Below, in pieces: positions 24,567 through 33,308 of a DNA stretch of 64,000 nucleotides. The position numbers and the translations under genes are program-made. The stretch covers positions 62,001 to 126,000 of the forward strand of contig NZ_JACHEZ010000007.1 of NCBI RefSeq assembly GCF_014201675.1, given 5' to 3'. This DNA is from Oceanithermus desulfurans. Lineage in GTDB: Bacteria > Deinococcota > Deinococci > Deinococcales > Marinithermaceae. Positions within the stretch are counted from its first letter, which is position 1. Each line of letters starts with the position of its first letter. The notes beneath the pieces were generated by a model. It saw only the letters and a program-made list of their open reading frames with translations. It did not search any database and was not told where the DNA came from.

Positions 24567-25648
24567 TGCGCGCCGCGCTGGCCCGCTGGGCGGTGGTGGG
24601 GGCGGGCTTCTTTATCTTCGGCAACCTTTACGCCCCGCAGCCGCTGCTGCCCGAGCTGGAGCGCAGCTGGAACGCCGCCGCGGGCGCGGCGGGCCCGGGG
24701 ATGAGCGCCCCCATGCTGGGCCTGGTGCTGGGCTCGCTGCTGTGGCCCCGCACCGGCCTGCGCTCGGGGGCGATGCTGGCGCTGGGGGTGCTGGGCGTCG
24801 CCCTCTTCGGGGTGCTGGGGGCCTGGGCCGGGGACCCCGCCCTTTGGGCGACGTTGCGGCTGGGGCAGGGGCTGGCCGCGGCGGCGGTGCCCGGGGTGTC
24901 GTTCGCGCTTTTGCCCCGGCTCTTCGGCTACCGCGCGGCGGCGGCCGCCGGCTGGCTGGTGGCCGCCAACACCGTGGGCGGGGCGCTGGGGCGCGCGGGG
25001 GCGGGGGTGATGGCCGAGGGGCTGGACCCCGCCGGGGCGCTGGTGGGGCTGGCGTTGCCGCTCGTGGGGCTCGCCTGGGCGGTGGCGCCGCTCGAGGGCC
25101 GCTTCACGCGTACCGAGGCGCGCGTGCGTGCCGGAGCGGCGCCGCTCCTGGCGTTGGGGGCGGGGCTGTTGTTCGCCAACCTTTTCGTGGCCAACCTGAT
25201 GCCCTACCGGCTCGAGGCCGCGGGTTACGGCCTCGCGGCGCTGGGGGCGTTCTACCTGGCCTACCTGGGCGGCACCGCGGGGGCGCTCGTAGCGGGTGCG
25301 CTTGCAGGGCGGCTGGGACCGCTGGCGGCGGGGGCGGCGGCGCTGGCGGCGGGGGCGTTGGGTACGGTGCTGCTCGCGCCCTGGCCGCTCGCCGGGTTCG
25401 CGCTGCTCCTCGCCGGCCTCTTCGGCCTGCACGCGCTCGGCGGCGCCGAGGCGGGCCGCCGGGGGGCCGGGACCAGCGGGGCCTACGTGAGCGCCTACTA
25501 CCTGGGCGGGGCGCTCGCGGGCCTCGTCTACCCCCTCTTCCTGCCCCGGCCCTTCGGCTGGGCGCAGGGGTTCGTGGGGGGGCTGCTCCTGGTCACCGCC
25601 CTGCTGCTCGCGCCGGCGCTAGCGCTTGCCAGAGGTCGGGACGGGTGA
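24566..25648 (+). CDS. MFS transporter
   Basis: A 360-residue hydrophobic protein with about 11-12 spans, extremely rich in Ala, Gly and Leu. FFIFGNLYAPQPLLPELE near the N-terminus is characteristic of YnfM/YgaY-type arabinose-efflux-like carriers (COG2814). The central cytoplasmic loop (about residues 170-190) holds the basic stretch EGRFTRTEARVRAG. ATG at 24566 overlaps the racemase stop by one base, suggesting export or import of an amino-acid-like compound (inference). The last 56 bases overlap the convergent M23 peptidase gene. Confidence 0.85.
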   Translation: MRAALARWAVVGAGFFIFGNLYAPQPLLPELERSWNAAAGAAGPGMSAPMLGLVLGSLLWPRTGLRSGAMLALGVLGVALFGVLGAWAGDPALWATLRLGQGLAAAAVPGVSFALLPRLFGYRAAAAAGWLVAANTVGGALGRAGAGVMAEGLDPAGALVGLALPLVGLAWAVAPLEGRFTRTEARVRAGAAPLLALGAGLLFANLFVANLMPYRLEAAGYGLAALGAFYLAYLGGTAGALVAGALAGRLGPLAAGAAALAAGALGTVLLAPWPLAGFALLLAGLFGLHALGGAEAGRRGAGTSGAYVSAYYLGGALAGLVYPLFLPRPFGWAQGFVGGLLLVTALLLAPALALARGRDG

Positions 25649-26585
25649 AGGCCGCCGGGTCGGTCGTCTGGCCCAGGAGGCGCACCTCCCAGTGCAGGTG
25701 GGGGCCGGTCACCAGCCCGGTCGCGCCCACGTACCCCAGCAGCTCGCCCTTCGCGACGCGCTGCCCCGGCTCCACCGCCCGCCGCGAGAGGTGGTAGTAG
25801 CCGCTGCACAGCCCCAGGCCGTGGCGCAGGACCACCGCGTTGCCGCGCACGTAGAGTTCTGTGGAGAGCGCCACCACCCCCGCGGCGGGGGCGTAGACGG
25901 GCGTGCCCTCCTCGCCGCGCAGGTCCACGCCGCCGTGCCAGCCGCCGGGGCGGCCGTTGTAGCTGCGGCGGGTGCCGAAGGCCGAGGTCTCCTCCACCCG
26001 CTCGAGCGGCCAGCGCCAGGGCCCGGGCCCCAGCAGCTCCGCGGTCCAGGGGCCGCAGGCCTCGAGCAGCCGCGCCTTCTCGGCGCGGATCTTCTCGCGG
26101 TCCAGAAGGGCGTTCTTTTCCTCGCTGAGGACGATGTTCTCGCTGCCGTAGCCGCCGGGGAGGACGAGCAGCTCGCCCTTCAGGCCCGCCCCCTCGAGCA
26201 CGAAGGGGTGAAGGCCCGGCCGGGTGTCGGCAGGCACCGGCACCAGGGCGACGCCGCGGGCTACGGGAACCTCCAGCTGGAAGACCCGCACCGCGTTTAC
26301 CCCGACCGGGACGCGAAAGACGGCCGGCCGCCCCTGCTCTGGCGGCCAGGGGGTGACCGCAAGGCCCCAGTCCGCGGGCCAGGAGGGCTCCGAGGGGATG
26401 ACCAGCCGCTGGCCGGCGCGGATCAGGTTGACGTCCGCGATTCCGTTGGCCGCGGCCAGGGCCTCGAGCGGCACCCCGTAGGTGCGGGCGATGCGGTAGA
26501 GGGTCTCGCCCGGCCGCACCACGTGCACCGGCGCGGCGGCCAACGCCAGGCCCAGGGCGAGCGGCCACCAGAGCCAGCGCTTCAT
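25593..26585 (-). CDS. Secreted LysM-M23 metallopeptidase
   Basis: A 330-residue periplasmic or surface cell-wall hydrolase. A signal peptide (about residues 1-18) is followed at once by a LysM domain (VVRPGETLYRIARTYGVPLEALAAANGI). A linker region comes next, then an M23 domain with a complete zinc site: GWHGGVDLRGEEGTPVYAPAAG (His and Asp) and VTGPHLHWEVRLLG. This contrasts with the degenerate M23-like protein at 6362. Its start overlaps the thioesterase stop by three bases (ATGA-type), so they are cotranscribed. Confidence 0.92.
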   Translation of the reverse strand: MKRWLWWPLALGLALAAAPVHVVRPGETLYRIARTYGVPLEALAAANGIADVNLIRAGQRLVIPSEPSWPADWGLAVTPWPPEQGRPAVFRVPVGVNAVRVFQLEVPVARGVALVPVPADTRPGLHPFVLEGAGLKGELLVLPGGYGSENIVLSEEKNALLDREKIRAEKARLLEACGPWTAELLGPGPWRWPLERVEETSAFGTRRSYNGRPGGWHGGVDLRGEEGTPVYAPAAGVVALSTELYVRGNAVVLRHGLGLCSGYYHLSRRAVEPGQRVAKGELLGYVGATGLVTGPHLHWEVRLLGQTTDPAAFTRPDLWQALAPARAAGR

Positions 26586-27049
26586 TGCCCGGCCATCGTC
26601 TCGGGCATCCGCACCAGCACCGCGTGCCCCTTGGCCACGAGCTTTTCGCCGGCGAACATCTCGGTGTCCACGACCACCTTGCGCTCCTTCACCTCGACCT
26701 GGCGGCCCATCAGCCGCAGCTCCACGCCCAGGGGGGTGGGGGCCAGGTAATCGACCTCCAGGTGGGCGGTCACGAAGCGGGGGGCCTCCTCGCTGCCGGG
26801 CTCCTTGCCCTCGGCCCGCATCTTGAAGATCGCCGCCGAACCGGTGGAGTGGCAGTCGATCAGGCTGGCGATCAGGCCGCCGTAGACGAAGCCGGGAATG
26901 GCCGTGTGGTAGGGCTCGGGGGTGAAGCGGCTCTCGGTGAACTCGCCCGCGGGGTAGGTCTTCAGCTGGTAGCCGTGGGGGTTGAGGCGTCCGCAGCCGT
27001 AGCAGTGGGCCACGTCGTCGGGGTAGGTGTCCTGTATGGCGATCCGCAT
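26582..27049 (-). CDS. Hotdog-fold thioesterase (PaaI/THEM4-like)
   Basis: A 155-residue 4HBT-type acyl-CoA thioesterase. An N-terminal HCYGCGRLNPHGYQLKTY, the catalytic helix region PGFVYGGLIASLIDCHSTGSA with Asp, and FVTAHLEVDYLAPTPLGVELRLMG are the family pattern seen in the THEM4/PaaI group with a CxxC head. It hydrolyses acyl-CoA or related thioesters; the substrate is unknown. It is the first gene of a two-gene operon with the LysM-M23 protein. Confidence 0.88.
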   Translation of the reverse strand: MRIAIQDTYPDDVAHCYGCGRLNPHGYQLKTYPAGEFTESRFTPEPYHTAIPGFVYGGLIASLIDCHSTGSAAIFKMRAEGKEPGSEEAPRFVTAHLEVDYLAPTPLGVELRLMGRQVEVKERKVVVDTEMFAGEKLVAKGHAVLVRMPETMAGQ

Positions 27050-27164
27050 ACGTCTAGGCTACCGCTCCGCGGGGGTCAGGGTCGGCGCGAGCCGCGGCAC
27101 CGCGGGGCGCAAGAGCTACCGGCCGCTTGCGCGGCCGGCGTAGGCATGTATGTATGAAAGCGGG

Positions 27165-27317
27165 TTACCACTCGAGGCTCATCAGCTCCTGATAGATGCG
27201 CTGCTTGTTTTCTTCGTCGATGCGGCGGGCGTCTTCGGAGTCGAAGTCGATCTCGAACAGTGCCTCGCCCTCTTGTTGATGGGCGTACTCCTGGTAGGTT
27301 CCGGGTTCTTGCATCAT
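27165..27317 (-). CDS. Small acidic protein, 50 residues
   Basis: ATG at 27317, followed at once by a second ATG, lies five bases after GGAGG. The product starts MMQEPGTYQEYAHQQ and is rich in Glu and Gln with DFDSEDARRIDEENKQRIYQELMSLEW at the end; helix is likely. It has no membrane or metal motif. The strong ribosome site and stand-alone position support a real gene of unknown role. AAGTTAAGGAAGAAGG lies upstream, with no clear -35. Confidence 0.6.
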   Translation of the reverse strand: MMQEPGTYQEYAHQQEGEALFEIDFDSEDARRIDEENKQRIYQELMSLEW

Positions 27318-27434
27318 GGCGACCTCCTTCTTCCTTAACTTCAGGTTAAGGAGACCTTCATCTCCGCGGTACCCCCGAATGAGGGCCCCCAAACGGGGGT
27401 GGTGCGGCCGGTACAGATGACCCCGCGAGCCCAC

Positions 27435-27440
27435 TAGAAT
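27435..27440 (+). promoter_or_regulatory. -10 box of the lipoprotein gene at 27480
   Basis: TAGAAT, 39 bases before the chosen ATG. Here, unlike elsewhere, a strong GGAGGTGA ribosome site lies just ahead of the start. Confidence 0.5.
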
Positions 27441-27479
27441 GAGGGCGTAAAACCCATGCAGCTCACTGGAGGTGAGCGA

Positions 27480-28295
27480 ATGTATAAGAAGCGCGGATTT
27501 TTTGCGGTACTTGCGGTATTGGCCCTGGCCCTCTCGGCGTGCGGCGGTGTCGTCGTACCACGCGGCAGCGCCACCCTCAGCGGCACCGTGGTTGACGCCA
27601 CCACCGGACTGCCCGTGCAGGGCGCCACGGCCTGCTTCGTGTACAACGGCAACGTCTCCGATCTTTGCGACAACACCGACGCCAACGGGGAATTCGTTCT
27701 GCAGCTCCTACCCGCCGGCGATCACGCGGTCCAGGTGAGCAAGAGCGGTTTCACCACCGCGCGCGAAGCCGTGCAGCTTTCCGACGGCGCCGCCACCACC
27801 GTCCGCATCGCCCTCAACCCGGGGTTGAGCAGCGGCGAGCTGCGTATCGTGCTGAGCTGGAACGCCGACCCGAGCGACCTCGACTCGCACCTCTGGATTC
27901 CCCAGGGGAGCGGCTACTACGAGGTCTACTTCAGCAACAAGGGCAACTGCGACGCCGCCCCCTACGCCTGCCTGGACGTGGACGACACGACGGGCTACGG
28001 GCCCGAAACCACCACCGTCTCGCGCCTGCTGACCGGCGTCTACAGCTACGCGGTGCACTGGTACGGGGGCACGGGCAGTTGGGCGGCTTCGGGCGGTACC
28101 GTGCGCGTCTACGATGCCAGCGGCCTGATCGCCACCTACACCGCGCCGAGCAACGCCGACGAGCCGGGCGCCAGCGGGATGGTGTGGTGGTACGTCTTCG
28201 ATCTGGACGGAGGGTCGCTCGTTCCCAAGAACACCCTGAGCAGCAACCCGCCGATCCCTTCGGCGGTTTCGCTCTCCCAGCAGCGGCTCAAGTAA
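27480..28295 (+). CDS. Lipoprotein with carboxypeptidase-regulatory-like domain
   Basis: A 271-residue exported lipoprotein. The signal peptide ends in LALSAC, so Cys20 or nearby is lipidated after cleavage by LspA. Residues about 30-110 form a carboxypeptidase-D regulatory-like beta sandwich (SGTVVDATTGLPVQGATACF, NGEFVLQLLPAGDHAVQVSKSGF). The rest resembles the YfaP/DUF2135 type: LRIVLSWNADPSDLDSHLW and then GPETTTVSRLLTGVYSYAVHWYGG. Such domains bind surface partners or calcium; the role here is unknown. ATG at 27480 follows GGAGGTGAGCGA. A strong terminator follows. Confidence 0.82.
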   Translation: MYKKRGFFAVLAVLALALSACGGVVVPRGSATLSGTVVDATTGLPVQGATACFVYNGNVSDLCDNTDANGEFVLQLLPAGDHAVQVSKSGFTTAREAVQLSDGAATTVRIALNPGLSSGELRIVLSWNADPSDLDSHLWIPQGSGYYEVYFSNKGNCDAAPYACLDVDDTTGYGPETTTVSRLLTGVYSYAVHWYGGTGSWAASGGTVRVYDASGLIATYTAPSNADEPGASGMVWWYVFDLDGGSLVPKNTLSSNPPIPSAVSLSQQRLK

Positions 28296-28310
28296 CCTCG
28301 TCGGCATCGA

Positions 28311-28341
28311 CGAGGCCCCGGCGCGTCCGGGGCCTCGTTTT
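28311..28341 (+). terminator. Terminator after the lipoprotein gene
   Basis: The arms CGAGGCCCCGG and CCGGGGCCTCG with a five-base loop, followed by TTTT. Confidence 0.9.
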
Positions 28342-28397
28342 GCCGCCGGCCCCACGGACCGGTAGACTGGGAGGGCTGCACCTCGGGACCCGACGCC

Positions 28398-29456
28398 ATG
28401 AACACCACGACGCGCTACACCCTCGCCAGCCTGGCCCTCCTCTTCTGGCTCGGTTTCTTCGTGGCCACCCCGGGGGCGGTCCTCCCGTTCTGGCGCACGG
28501 AGTTCGGGATCCTGGGGGAGATGGCGGCGTTTTTCAACCTGCAGCTCTTGGGCCTGCTGCTGGGCGTGGGCCTGGCCACGCGCCTCCACCGCCGCCACCC
28601 AGCGGTTCCCGCGAGCGCCGCGGTGCTGGCCGCCGCCTACCTGGTCATGGGCCTCGCCCCCTCCTTCGCCTGGATCGTGGCCGCCGCGGGGGTGGGGGGC
28701 GTGGCCCAGGGGGTGCTCAACGTGCACGCCAACGGATTGGTGGGCGAGCTGCACCCGCGGGTGCGGGTGCTGATGCTCAACCGCGTCAACGCCGCCTTCG
28801 GCGTCGGGGCCGTCGTCGCCCCGCTCTGGCTCACCTGGCTTCCCTGGCGCTTTGGTTTCGTGCTGGCGGCGCTGGGCTGGCTGGCCGCCGCGGGGCTGGC
28901 CTGGGGCGCTCCCGAGGTGCGGGAGCGCGTGGGCCGCTTGTCGCCGCGGCTGCTGCGGCGGGCGCTGCCGCTTCTGAGCGCGGTGGGTCTCTACGTCGCC
29001 GTTGAGGCCTCGATCTCGGCCTGGAGCGGCGCCTACCTGACCGAGCTGGGCTACCCGGTGCGGCTCGCCGGGGCGCTGCTTGCGGGGTACTGGCTGCTGC
29101 TCACGGCCAGCCGCCTGGGGCTGGCCCGCTGGGTCGCGGCCGACCCGCTGGGGCGGCTCTACCGGCTGACGCTCGCCAGCCTGGCCGTCCTTCTGGCGCT
29201 GGCCTGGCCGCCGCTCGCCCCGCTCTTCCCGCTGGTGGCCGTCTTCTACGGGCCGATCTTCGGTACCAGCTTCGCGGCGCTGCAGGGCCGCTTCGGTCAG
29301 GAGCTGACCGCGGGGATGTTCTACGCCGCGGCCGCGGGAGGGACGCTCGGCCCTGCGCTCTTCGCGGCGCTGCCGGGGCCGCGATGGATCCCGCTCGGCT
29401 TCGTGGTGCTGGGTGCGCTGCTGCTTGCGGCGCTCTGGCGGGCGCGCGAGGTCTAG
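28398..29456 (+). CDS. MFS transporter
   Basis: A 352-residue carrier with about 11-12 membrane spans. Loop 2-3 holds GLATRLHRRHPAV in the place of the MFS A motif. AGVGGVAQGVLNVHANGLVGEL and LNRVNAAFGVGAVVAPLWLTW resemble the FucP/YfkF-type group that transports sugars or unknown solutes. A TAGACT box lies at 28363-28368, 29 bases upstream, and no strong ribosome site is seen. Its stop overlaps the convergent enolase-superfamily gene by four bases. Confidence 0.85.
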   Translation: MNTTTRYTLASLALLFWLGFFVATPGAVLPFWRTEFGILGEMAAFFNLQLLGLLLGVGLATRLHRRHPAVPASAAVLAAAYLVMGLAPSFAWIVAAAGVGGVAQGVLNVHANGLVGELHPRVRVLMLNRVNAAFGVGAVVAPLWLTWLPWRFGFVLAALGWLAAAGLAWGAPEVRERVGRLSPRLLRRALPLLSAVGLYVAVEASISAWSGAYLTELGYPVRLAGALLAGYWLLLTASRLGLARWVAADPLGRLYRLTLASLAVLLALAWPPLAPLFPLVAVFYGPIFGTSFAALQGRFGQELTAGMFYAAAAGGTLGPALFAALPGPRWIPLGFVVLGALLLAALWRAREV

Positions 29457-30523
29457 AGGGCCCAGCGGGCGAAGGCGGCCTCGCTGAAGCCGAACTCGAG
29501 CTCCCCCCGCTCGATCCATCCCTCGCGAACCTTGGGGAAGGGCGCGAAGCCGCCGGCGGCGAGCAGGTGGAAGGCCAGCTCGCTGGGGCGGGTGGCGGCC
29601 GGGTGGAAGGCGAGGGCCGCGGCGCGGGCGGCGCCAAAACTGCTCATGGCCTGGGAGCCGATCATGGCCTCCTTGCCGGAGGTGCGGGCGCGGTCCAGCA
29701 TGGCCAGGCTGGGGACGAAGCCGCTGCGCGCGGGCTTGACGTTGAGCACGTCGAAGGTGTCCCGCTCCAGCTCGCGTTCCAGGTCGCGCGGGGTGAAGGC
29801 GGAGTCGTCGGCGATGAGCGGCAGGACCGCCCGCTTTCGCAGCGCCGCCCGGGCCCGGAGGCGTTCTGTGGGCAGGGGTTCCTCGACCATCGTCACCCCC
29901 AGCGCCCGCCAGCGTTCCAGCACCTCCGCGGCGGTTTCCGGCTCGAGCGTCTCGTTGGCGTCGACGTAGACTTCGGCGCCTGGGAAGGCTTCCACCAGCG
30001 CGCGGATGCGGGCCTCGTCCGGCTCGCGTTCGCCGTCGGTCTTGAGCTTGAAGACGCGCACCCCCCGCGCGTAGGCGAAGCGGGCGCTTGCGAGCGTCGC
30101 CTCCACGTCCCCCTGCCCCACGATGAAGCTCACCCGCACGCGCTTTCGGCCCGCGGGCAGGAGGTCCAGGGGATCCTGCCCCAGCGCGGCGGCGCGGGCC
30201 TCCCAGATGGCCATCTCCAGCCCCGCTTTGGCCGCGAGGTTGCAGGGGAGGCGGCCGAGGAGACGCAAAACGCCGGCGTGGTCGCTGAGGTCGGCCTTCC
30301 TGAGGGCGGGCTCGAGCCAGTCCAGCGCGGCGCGCACGCTCCCCAGGGTCTCGCCGTAGATCGTCGGGCGTACGGCCACTTCGCCGCGGCCGGTGGAGCC
30401 GTCCTCGAGCACCACCTCCACGAGCGCGTGCTCGAGGGCGTCCATCCGCTTGCCCGCGCCCCAGCGCAGCTCCGCCGCCAGCGGAATGCGGAAGGGGCGC
30501 AGCCGCAGTTCGCGCAGCCTCAC
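29453..30523 (-). CDS. Enolase-superfamily enzyme (muconate cycloisomerase / dipeptide epimerase type)
   Basis: A 356-residue TIM-barrel enzyme that abstracts a proton alpha to a carboxylate. The catalytic set is complete: FKLKTDG (K-x-K), metal ligands in YVDANE, VEEPL and LIADDSAF, and the C-terminal IGSQAMSSFGAARAA. The capping-domain loop MDALEHALVEVVLEDGSTGRGE helps set specificity but does not decide it. o-Succinylbenzoate synthase, dipeptide epimerase and muconate cycloisomerase are all possible. The start is GTG at 30523, overlapping the kinase-like gene stop as GTGA. Confidence 0.85.
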   Translation of the reverse strand: MRLRELRLRPFRIPLAAELRWGAGKRMDALEHALVEVVLEDGSTGRGEVAVRPTIYGETLGSVRAALDWLEPALRKADLSDHAGVLRLLGRLPCNLAAKAGLEMAIWEARAAALGQDPLDLLPAGRKRVRVSFIVGQGDVEATLASARFAYARGVRVFKLKTDGEREPDEARIRALVEAFPGAEVYVDANETLEPETAAEVLERWRALGVTMVEEPLPTERLRARAALRKRAVLPLIADDSAFTPRDLERELERDTFDVLNVKPARSGFVPSLAMLDRARTSGKEAMIGSQAMSSFGAARAAALAFHPAATRPSELAFHLLAAGGFAPFPKVREGWIERGELEFGFSEAAFARWAL

Positions 30524-31251
30524 GCTTCCTCCAACCAGGCGCGCACCCGCGCCGCCGCGGAGTCGGGATCGAGGGCGGTGGTGTCGAGGAAGAGGGCGGC
30601 CGGCGAGCCTGCGAGCGCGCGGCGGGGGCCTTGGGGGTGGTAGTGCCTTTGCTCTTCGGCCACGATCTTGAGCTTTTCGATCAGCGCCTCCAGCGGATGG
30701 CCGCGGCCGAGGAGCCGGTCGAGCTCCTCCTGGGTGAGCACGCCGCCGGCGAGCTCGCGGAAGCGGGCCACCTCCTCGCGGCTCACCCCCACCCGGTCGA
30801 AGCCCTCGCCCCGGCCCAGCAGCCGTTCCAGCCGCACCGCGGCGGGGGCCTCGAGCACGACGAAGCGGGCCTGGGAAAAACGTTCGCGGGCGTAGCGCAC
30901 CTCGGCCTCGCCGCGGAGCCCGTCGAAGACGAGCGGCCAGACGGGCTCGACGTAGGCGGCCGCCAGCGCCTCGGCGATCCCGCCGGGGTGAGCGGCCCGC
31001 CAGCGCGCGGTCAGCGCGAAGCGCTGGGCGCGGTCCAGCCGTGCGGGGTCGGCGCCCAGCCGGGGCAGGACGTAGCGGTCCACCAGCTCGCGCCGGTTGG
31101 GGAGCAGCGGCCAGCCGAGCGCCCGGGTGAAGCTGCTCTTGCCCACCCCGGTGAGCCCCACGACGATCAGCAGGGGAAGCTCGGGCAGGGGGCGGGTGTT
31201 CGCGGCGGGTTCGAAGTGGAAACGCGGCGGCACAGGGACATTATGCCCCAT
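30520..31251 (-). CDS. P-loop kinase-like protein
   Basis: A 243-residue soluble protein with Walker A VVGLTGVGKSSFTRAL near residue 35 and a shikimate/adenylate-kinase-like layout. A LVFDGLRGEAEVRYARERFSQARFVVLEAPAAVRLERLLGR region is followed by a mobile lid rich in Arg. It probably phosphorylates a small molecule or nucleotide, but I cannot name it. It is the first gene of a two-gene operon with the enolase-superfamily enzyme, so the two may act on related substrates. Confidence 0.7.
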   Translation of the reverse strand: MGHNVPVPPRFHFEPAANTRPLPELPLLIVVGLTGVGKSSFTRALGWPLLPNRRELVDRYVLPRLGADPARLDRAQRFALTARWRAAHPGGIAEALAAAYVEPVWPLVFDGLRGEAEVRYARERFSQARFVVLEAPAAVRLERLLGRGEGFDRVGVSREEVARFRELAGGVLTQEELDRLLGRGHPLEALIEKLKIVAEEQRHYHPQGPRRALAGSPAALFLDTTALDPDSAAARVRAWLEEA

Positions 31252-31308
31252 CCGTTTGGGGGTGCGGCCGTGCGGGGGCCAGGGTGTAGGCTGAAGCTGG
31301 AGGTATTC

Positions 31309-32436
31309 ATGAAGGAAATTTCAAAGCGGTGGTTAGGAAGTTTGGTTTTGATTCTTGCTCTGGCGGCCTGCAACACCCAGATCAAACCGCAGGCGACCCA
31401 GGCCGACTTCGATCAATCGGTGCAGGATTACCAGGCCGACTTGGGCGCCGTCGCCGCCGCGGCCGGACAGGACCTGGCGCTGCAGGCGCTCATGGCCACC
31501 CCCTCCGGCGCCCCCGGGCTGCCCACGGGCGCGCTGGCCGCGAACCTGATGAACCTCGGCGCCGGGCCGCTTTCGCCCAGCGACGCCCTCAAGCTGCTGG
31601 GCGGCATCGTCCCCCTCGCCGACCAGAACCTCGAACGCGGCAAGTGGGACTACGACCCCGCGGTGCCCGGCTGGGTTCAGGATTCGAACTACAGCGGCGA
31701 CGACCTGGTGCTCACCTGGCCCTTTGACGACGATCAGAGCAACGCGCACACCGCCGCGCTGACCTTCGACTGGAACTACGGCGCCGCCACCGTGGACGTG
31801 CGCGAGTCCGACGGCACGACCAGCGAGGCGCCGCAGGACATGCAGATCACCCTGAGGGTGGACGGCAACGCCGCGGGCAGCCTGCATGGGCAGTTCGCCT
31901 GGTACGACTGCAGCGGCACCCCGATCGCCGAGCCCACCAGCGTGGCCCTCAGCGGCAGCGCGGGCGTGAACGACCGCGTCGCCTTCACCTTCAACCTGAG
32001 CGCCTCCGACACCCGGATCCAGACGAGCGGCAGCTTCTCGGTGACCGCCGGTGGCGATAGCAGCAGCCTTTCCTGGGACGTTTGGGTCAACGGGGCGATG
32101 ACCCGCGACGCCAGCTGCTTCAGCCAGGACTTCGACGCCAGCGGCGGCCACGTGAACTTCGCCACCTCCGAATCCGTGGGCGGCGAGAGCCAGAGCTTCG
32201 AGTTCAACACCGACTTCACCCTCAACTTCGACGCCGGCGGGAACCCCATCTCGGCCGTCCTCGCGAACGGCTTCGTCAAGGTGGACGGCACCGTCGCCCT
32301 CACCTTCTCGGGCACCCTCGACGACGCCAACGGCAACTGTGTGCCCGGCGAGAACGTCAGCCTCGTCTTCGCCGACGGCTCGCTGACCCTCGAGCAGTAT
32401 CTGATTGCGCAGGGCGCAACCCCAGGCTGCGACTGA
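31309..32436 (+). CDS. Lipoprotein of unknown function
   Basis: A 375-residue exported lipoprotein. The signal peptide ends LILALAAC, lipidated at about Cys20. The mature part begins with a helical segment to about residue 120. Beta-rich repeats follow with many Ser, Asp, Gly and Thr (TLRVDGNAAGSLHGQF, FTFNLSASDTRIQTSGSFSVTAGG, SFEFNTDFTLNFDAGGNPISAVLANGFVKVDGTVALTFSGTLDD), suggesting a surface beta-sandwich. Four Cys could pair. No known family is recognised. ATG at 31309 follows GGAGGTATTC. A terminator separates it from hemQ. Confidence 0.75.
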   Translation: MKEISKRWLGSLVLILALAACNTQIKPQATQADFDQSVQDYQADLGAVAAAAGQDLALQALMATPSGAPGLPTGALAANLMNLGAGPLSPSDALKLLGGIVPLADQNLERGKWDYDPAVPGWVQDSNYSGDDLVLTWPFDDDQSNAHTAALTFDWNYGAATVDVRESDGTTSEAPQDMQITLRVDGNAAGSLHGQFAWYDCSGTPIAEPTSVALSGSAGVNDRVAFTFNLSASDTRIQTSGSFSVTAGGDSSSLSWDVWVNGAMTRDASCFSQDFDASGGHVNFATSESVGGESQSFEFNTDFTLNFDAGGNPISAVLANGFVKVDGTVALTFSGTLDDANGNCVPGENVSLVFADGSLTLEQYLIAQGATPGCD

Positions 32437-32453
32437 GTTCCGGTGCTCACCCC

Positions 32454-32484
32454 GTGGGCCGGCGCGAGCCGGCTCACTTTCTTT
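32454..32484 (+). terminator. Terminator between the lipoprotein gene and hemQ
   Basis: GTGGGCCGGC and GCCGGCTCAC (one G:T pair) around GCGA, followed by TTTCTTTT. Confidence 0.8.
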
Positions 32485-32498
32485 TCGCGCCCGCCCCC

Positions 32499-32504
32499 TA
32501 GAAT
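32499..32504 (+). promoter_or_regulatory. hemQ -10 box (leaderless)
   Basis: TAGAAT exactly six bases before the hemQ ATG, without a ribosome site. Confidence 0.6.
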
Positions 32505-32510
32505 GCGGGC

Positions 32511-33308
32511 ATGGCCGAACGCCCCAAGCGACCCGAAAAGAAGCTGCGTGAGTACAGCGAGAAGACGACCCGCCGCATGACCGACCTGGACCCGGCCGGG
32601 CTGGTGCTCGACAAAGCGCCCGACCGCGCCCGCCGGCAGTTCATGAACTACGCCTTCTTCAAGCTCGACCCCGCCTTTCGCCGGCTCGAGCCCAGCGAGA
32701 TAGAGGCCGCCAAGGACGAGTTCGCCGGTGTGGTGGAGCGCTGGGCCGCCCGCGAGGGCTTCATCGTCCGCAGTTACTCGCTGGTGGGCCTCAGGGCCGA
32801 CACCGACTTCATGATCTGGCGCATCGCCTTCGATCCCGCCGAGTTCCAGGCCATGCAGCGCGAACTCAACCGCACCCGCCTGGCCGGCTACCTGACCCAG
32901 CCCTACAGCTACCTCTCGATGCAGAAGCGCTCGATCTACGTCGATCGCTTCAACCCCGAGGGCGAGGGGGTGGAGCTGATGCCCGGTGAGGGGGACTACC
33001 TCTTCGTCTACCCCTTCGTGAAGAAGCGCGAGTGGTACAAGCTCACCCCCCACACCCGCCAGGGGATGATGGACGAGCACATCTACGTCTCCGCGCCCTT
33101 CGAGGGGGTGCGCCTCAACACCAGCTACTCCTACGGCATCGACGACCAGGAGTTCGTCGTCGCCTTCGACGCCAACCACCCCTCTGAGTTCGTGGACCTG
33201 GTGCACCGGCTGCGCTTCACCGAGGCCAGCCTCTACACCCTGCGCGACACCCCGATGTTCACCTGCCGCAAGAAGCCGGTGCGCGAGCTGCTCGACGACC
33301 TGGCCTAG
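32511..33308 (+). CDS. hemQ: Coproheme decarboxylase HemQ (chlorite-dismutase family)
   Basis: A 265-residue enzyme making heme b from coproheme III by two oxidative decarboxylations, in the coproporphyrin-dependent pathway used by Deinococcota and Gram-positives. The C-terminal Cld domain has GYLTQPYSYLSMQKRS (Tyr and Lys near the propionates) and WYKLTPHTRQGMMDEH with the likely proximal His. The Arg of chlorite-degrading enzymes is not evident. The final 29 codons lie in an 87-bp sequence repeated exactly at 53459-53545. The last two stop-codon bases are outside the repeat and come from the island, so this copy was rebuilt by the insertion and remains full length. Confidence 0.94.
   Translation: MAERPKRPEKKLREYSEKTTRRMTDLDPAGLVLDKAPDRARRQFMNYAFFKLDPAFRRLEPSEIEAAKDEFAGVVERWAAREGFIVRSYSLVGLRADTDFMIWRIAFDPAEFQAMQRELNRTRLAGYLTQPYSYLSMQKRSIYVDRFNPEGEGVELMPGEGDYLFVYPFVKKREWYKLTPHTRQGMMDEHIYVSAPFEGVRLNTSYSYGIDDQEFVVAFDANHPSEFVDLVHRLRFTEASLYTLRDTPMFTCRKKPVRELLDDLA
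33220..33306 (+). repeat. attL-like 87-bp direct repeat (hemQ 3' end)
   Basis: Identical over 87 bases to 53459-53545, including all wobble positions. The flanks differ at once: A versus T on the left, A versus G on the right. The repeat spans the last 29 hemQ codons and the first base of the stop codon. Confidence 0.92.
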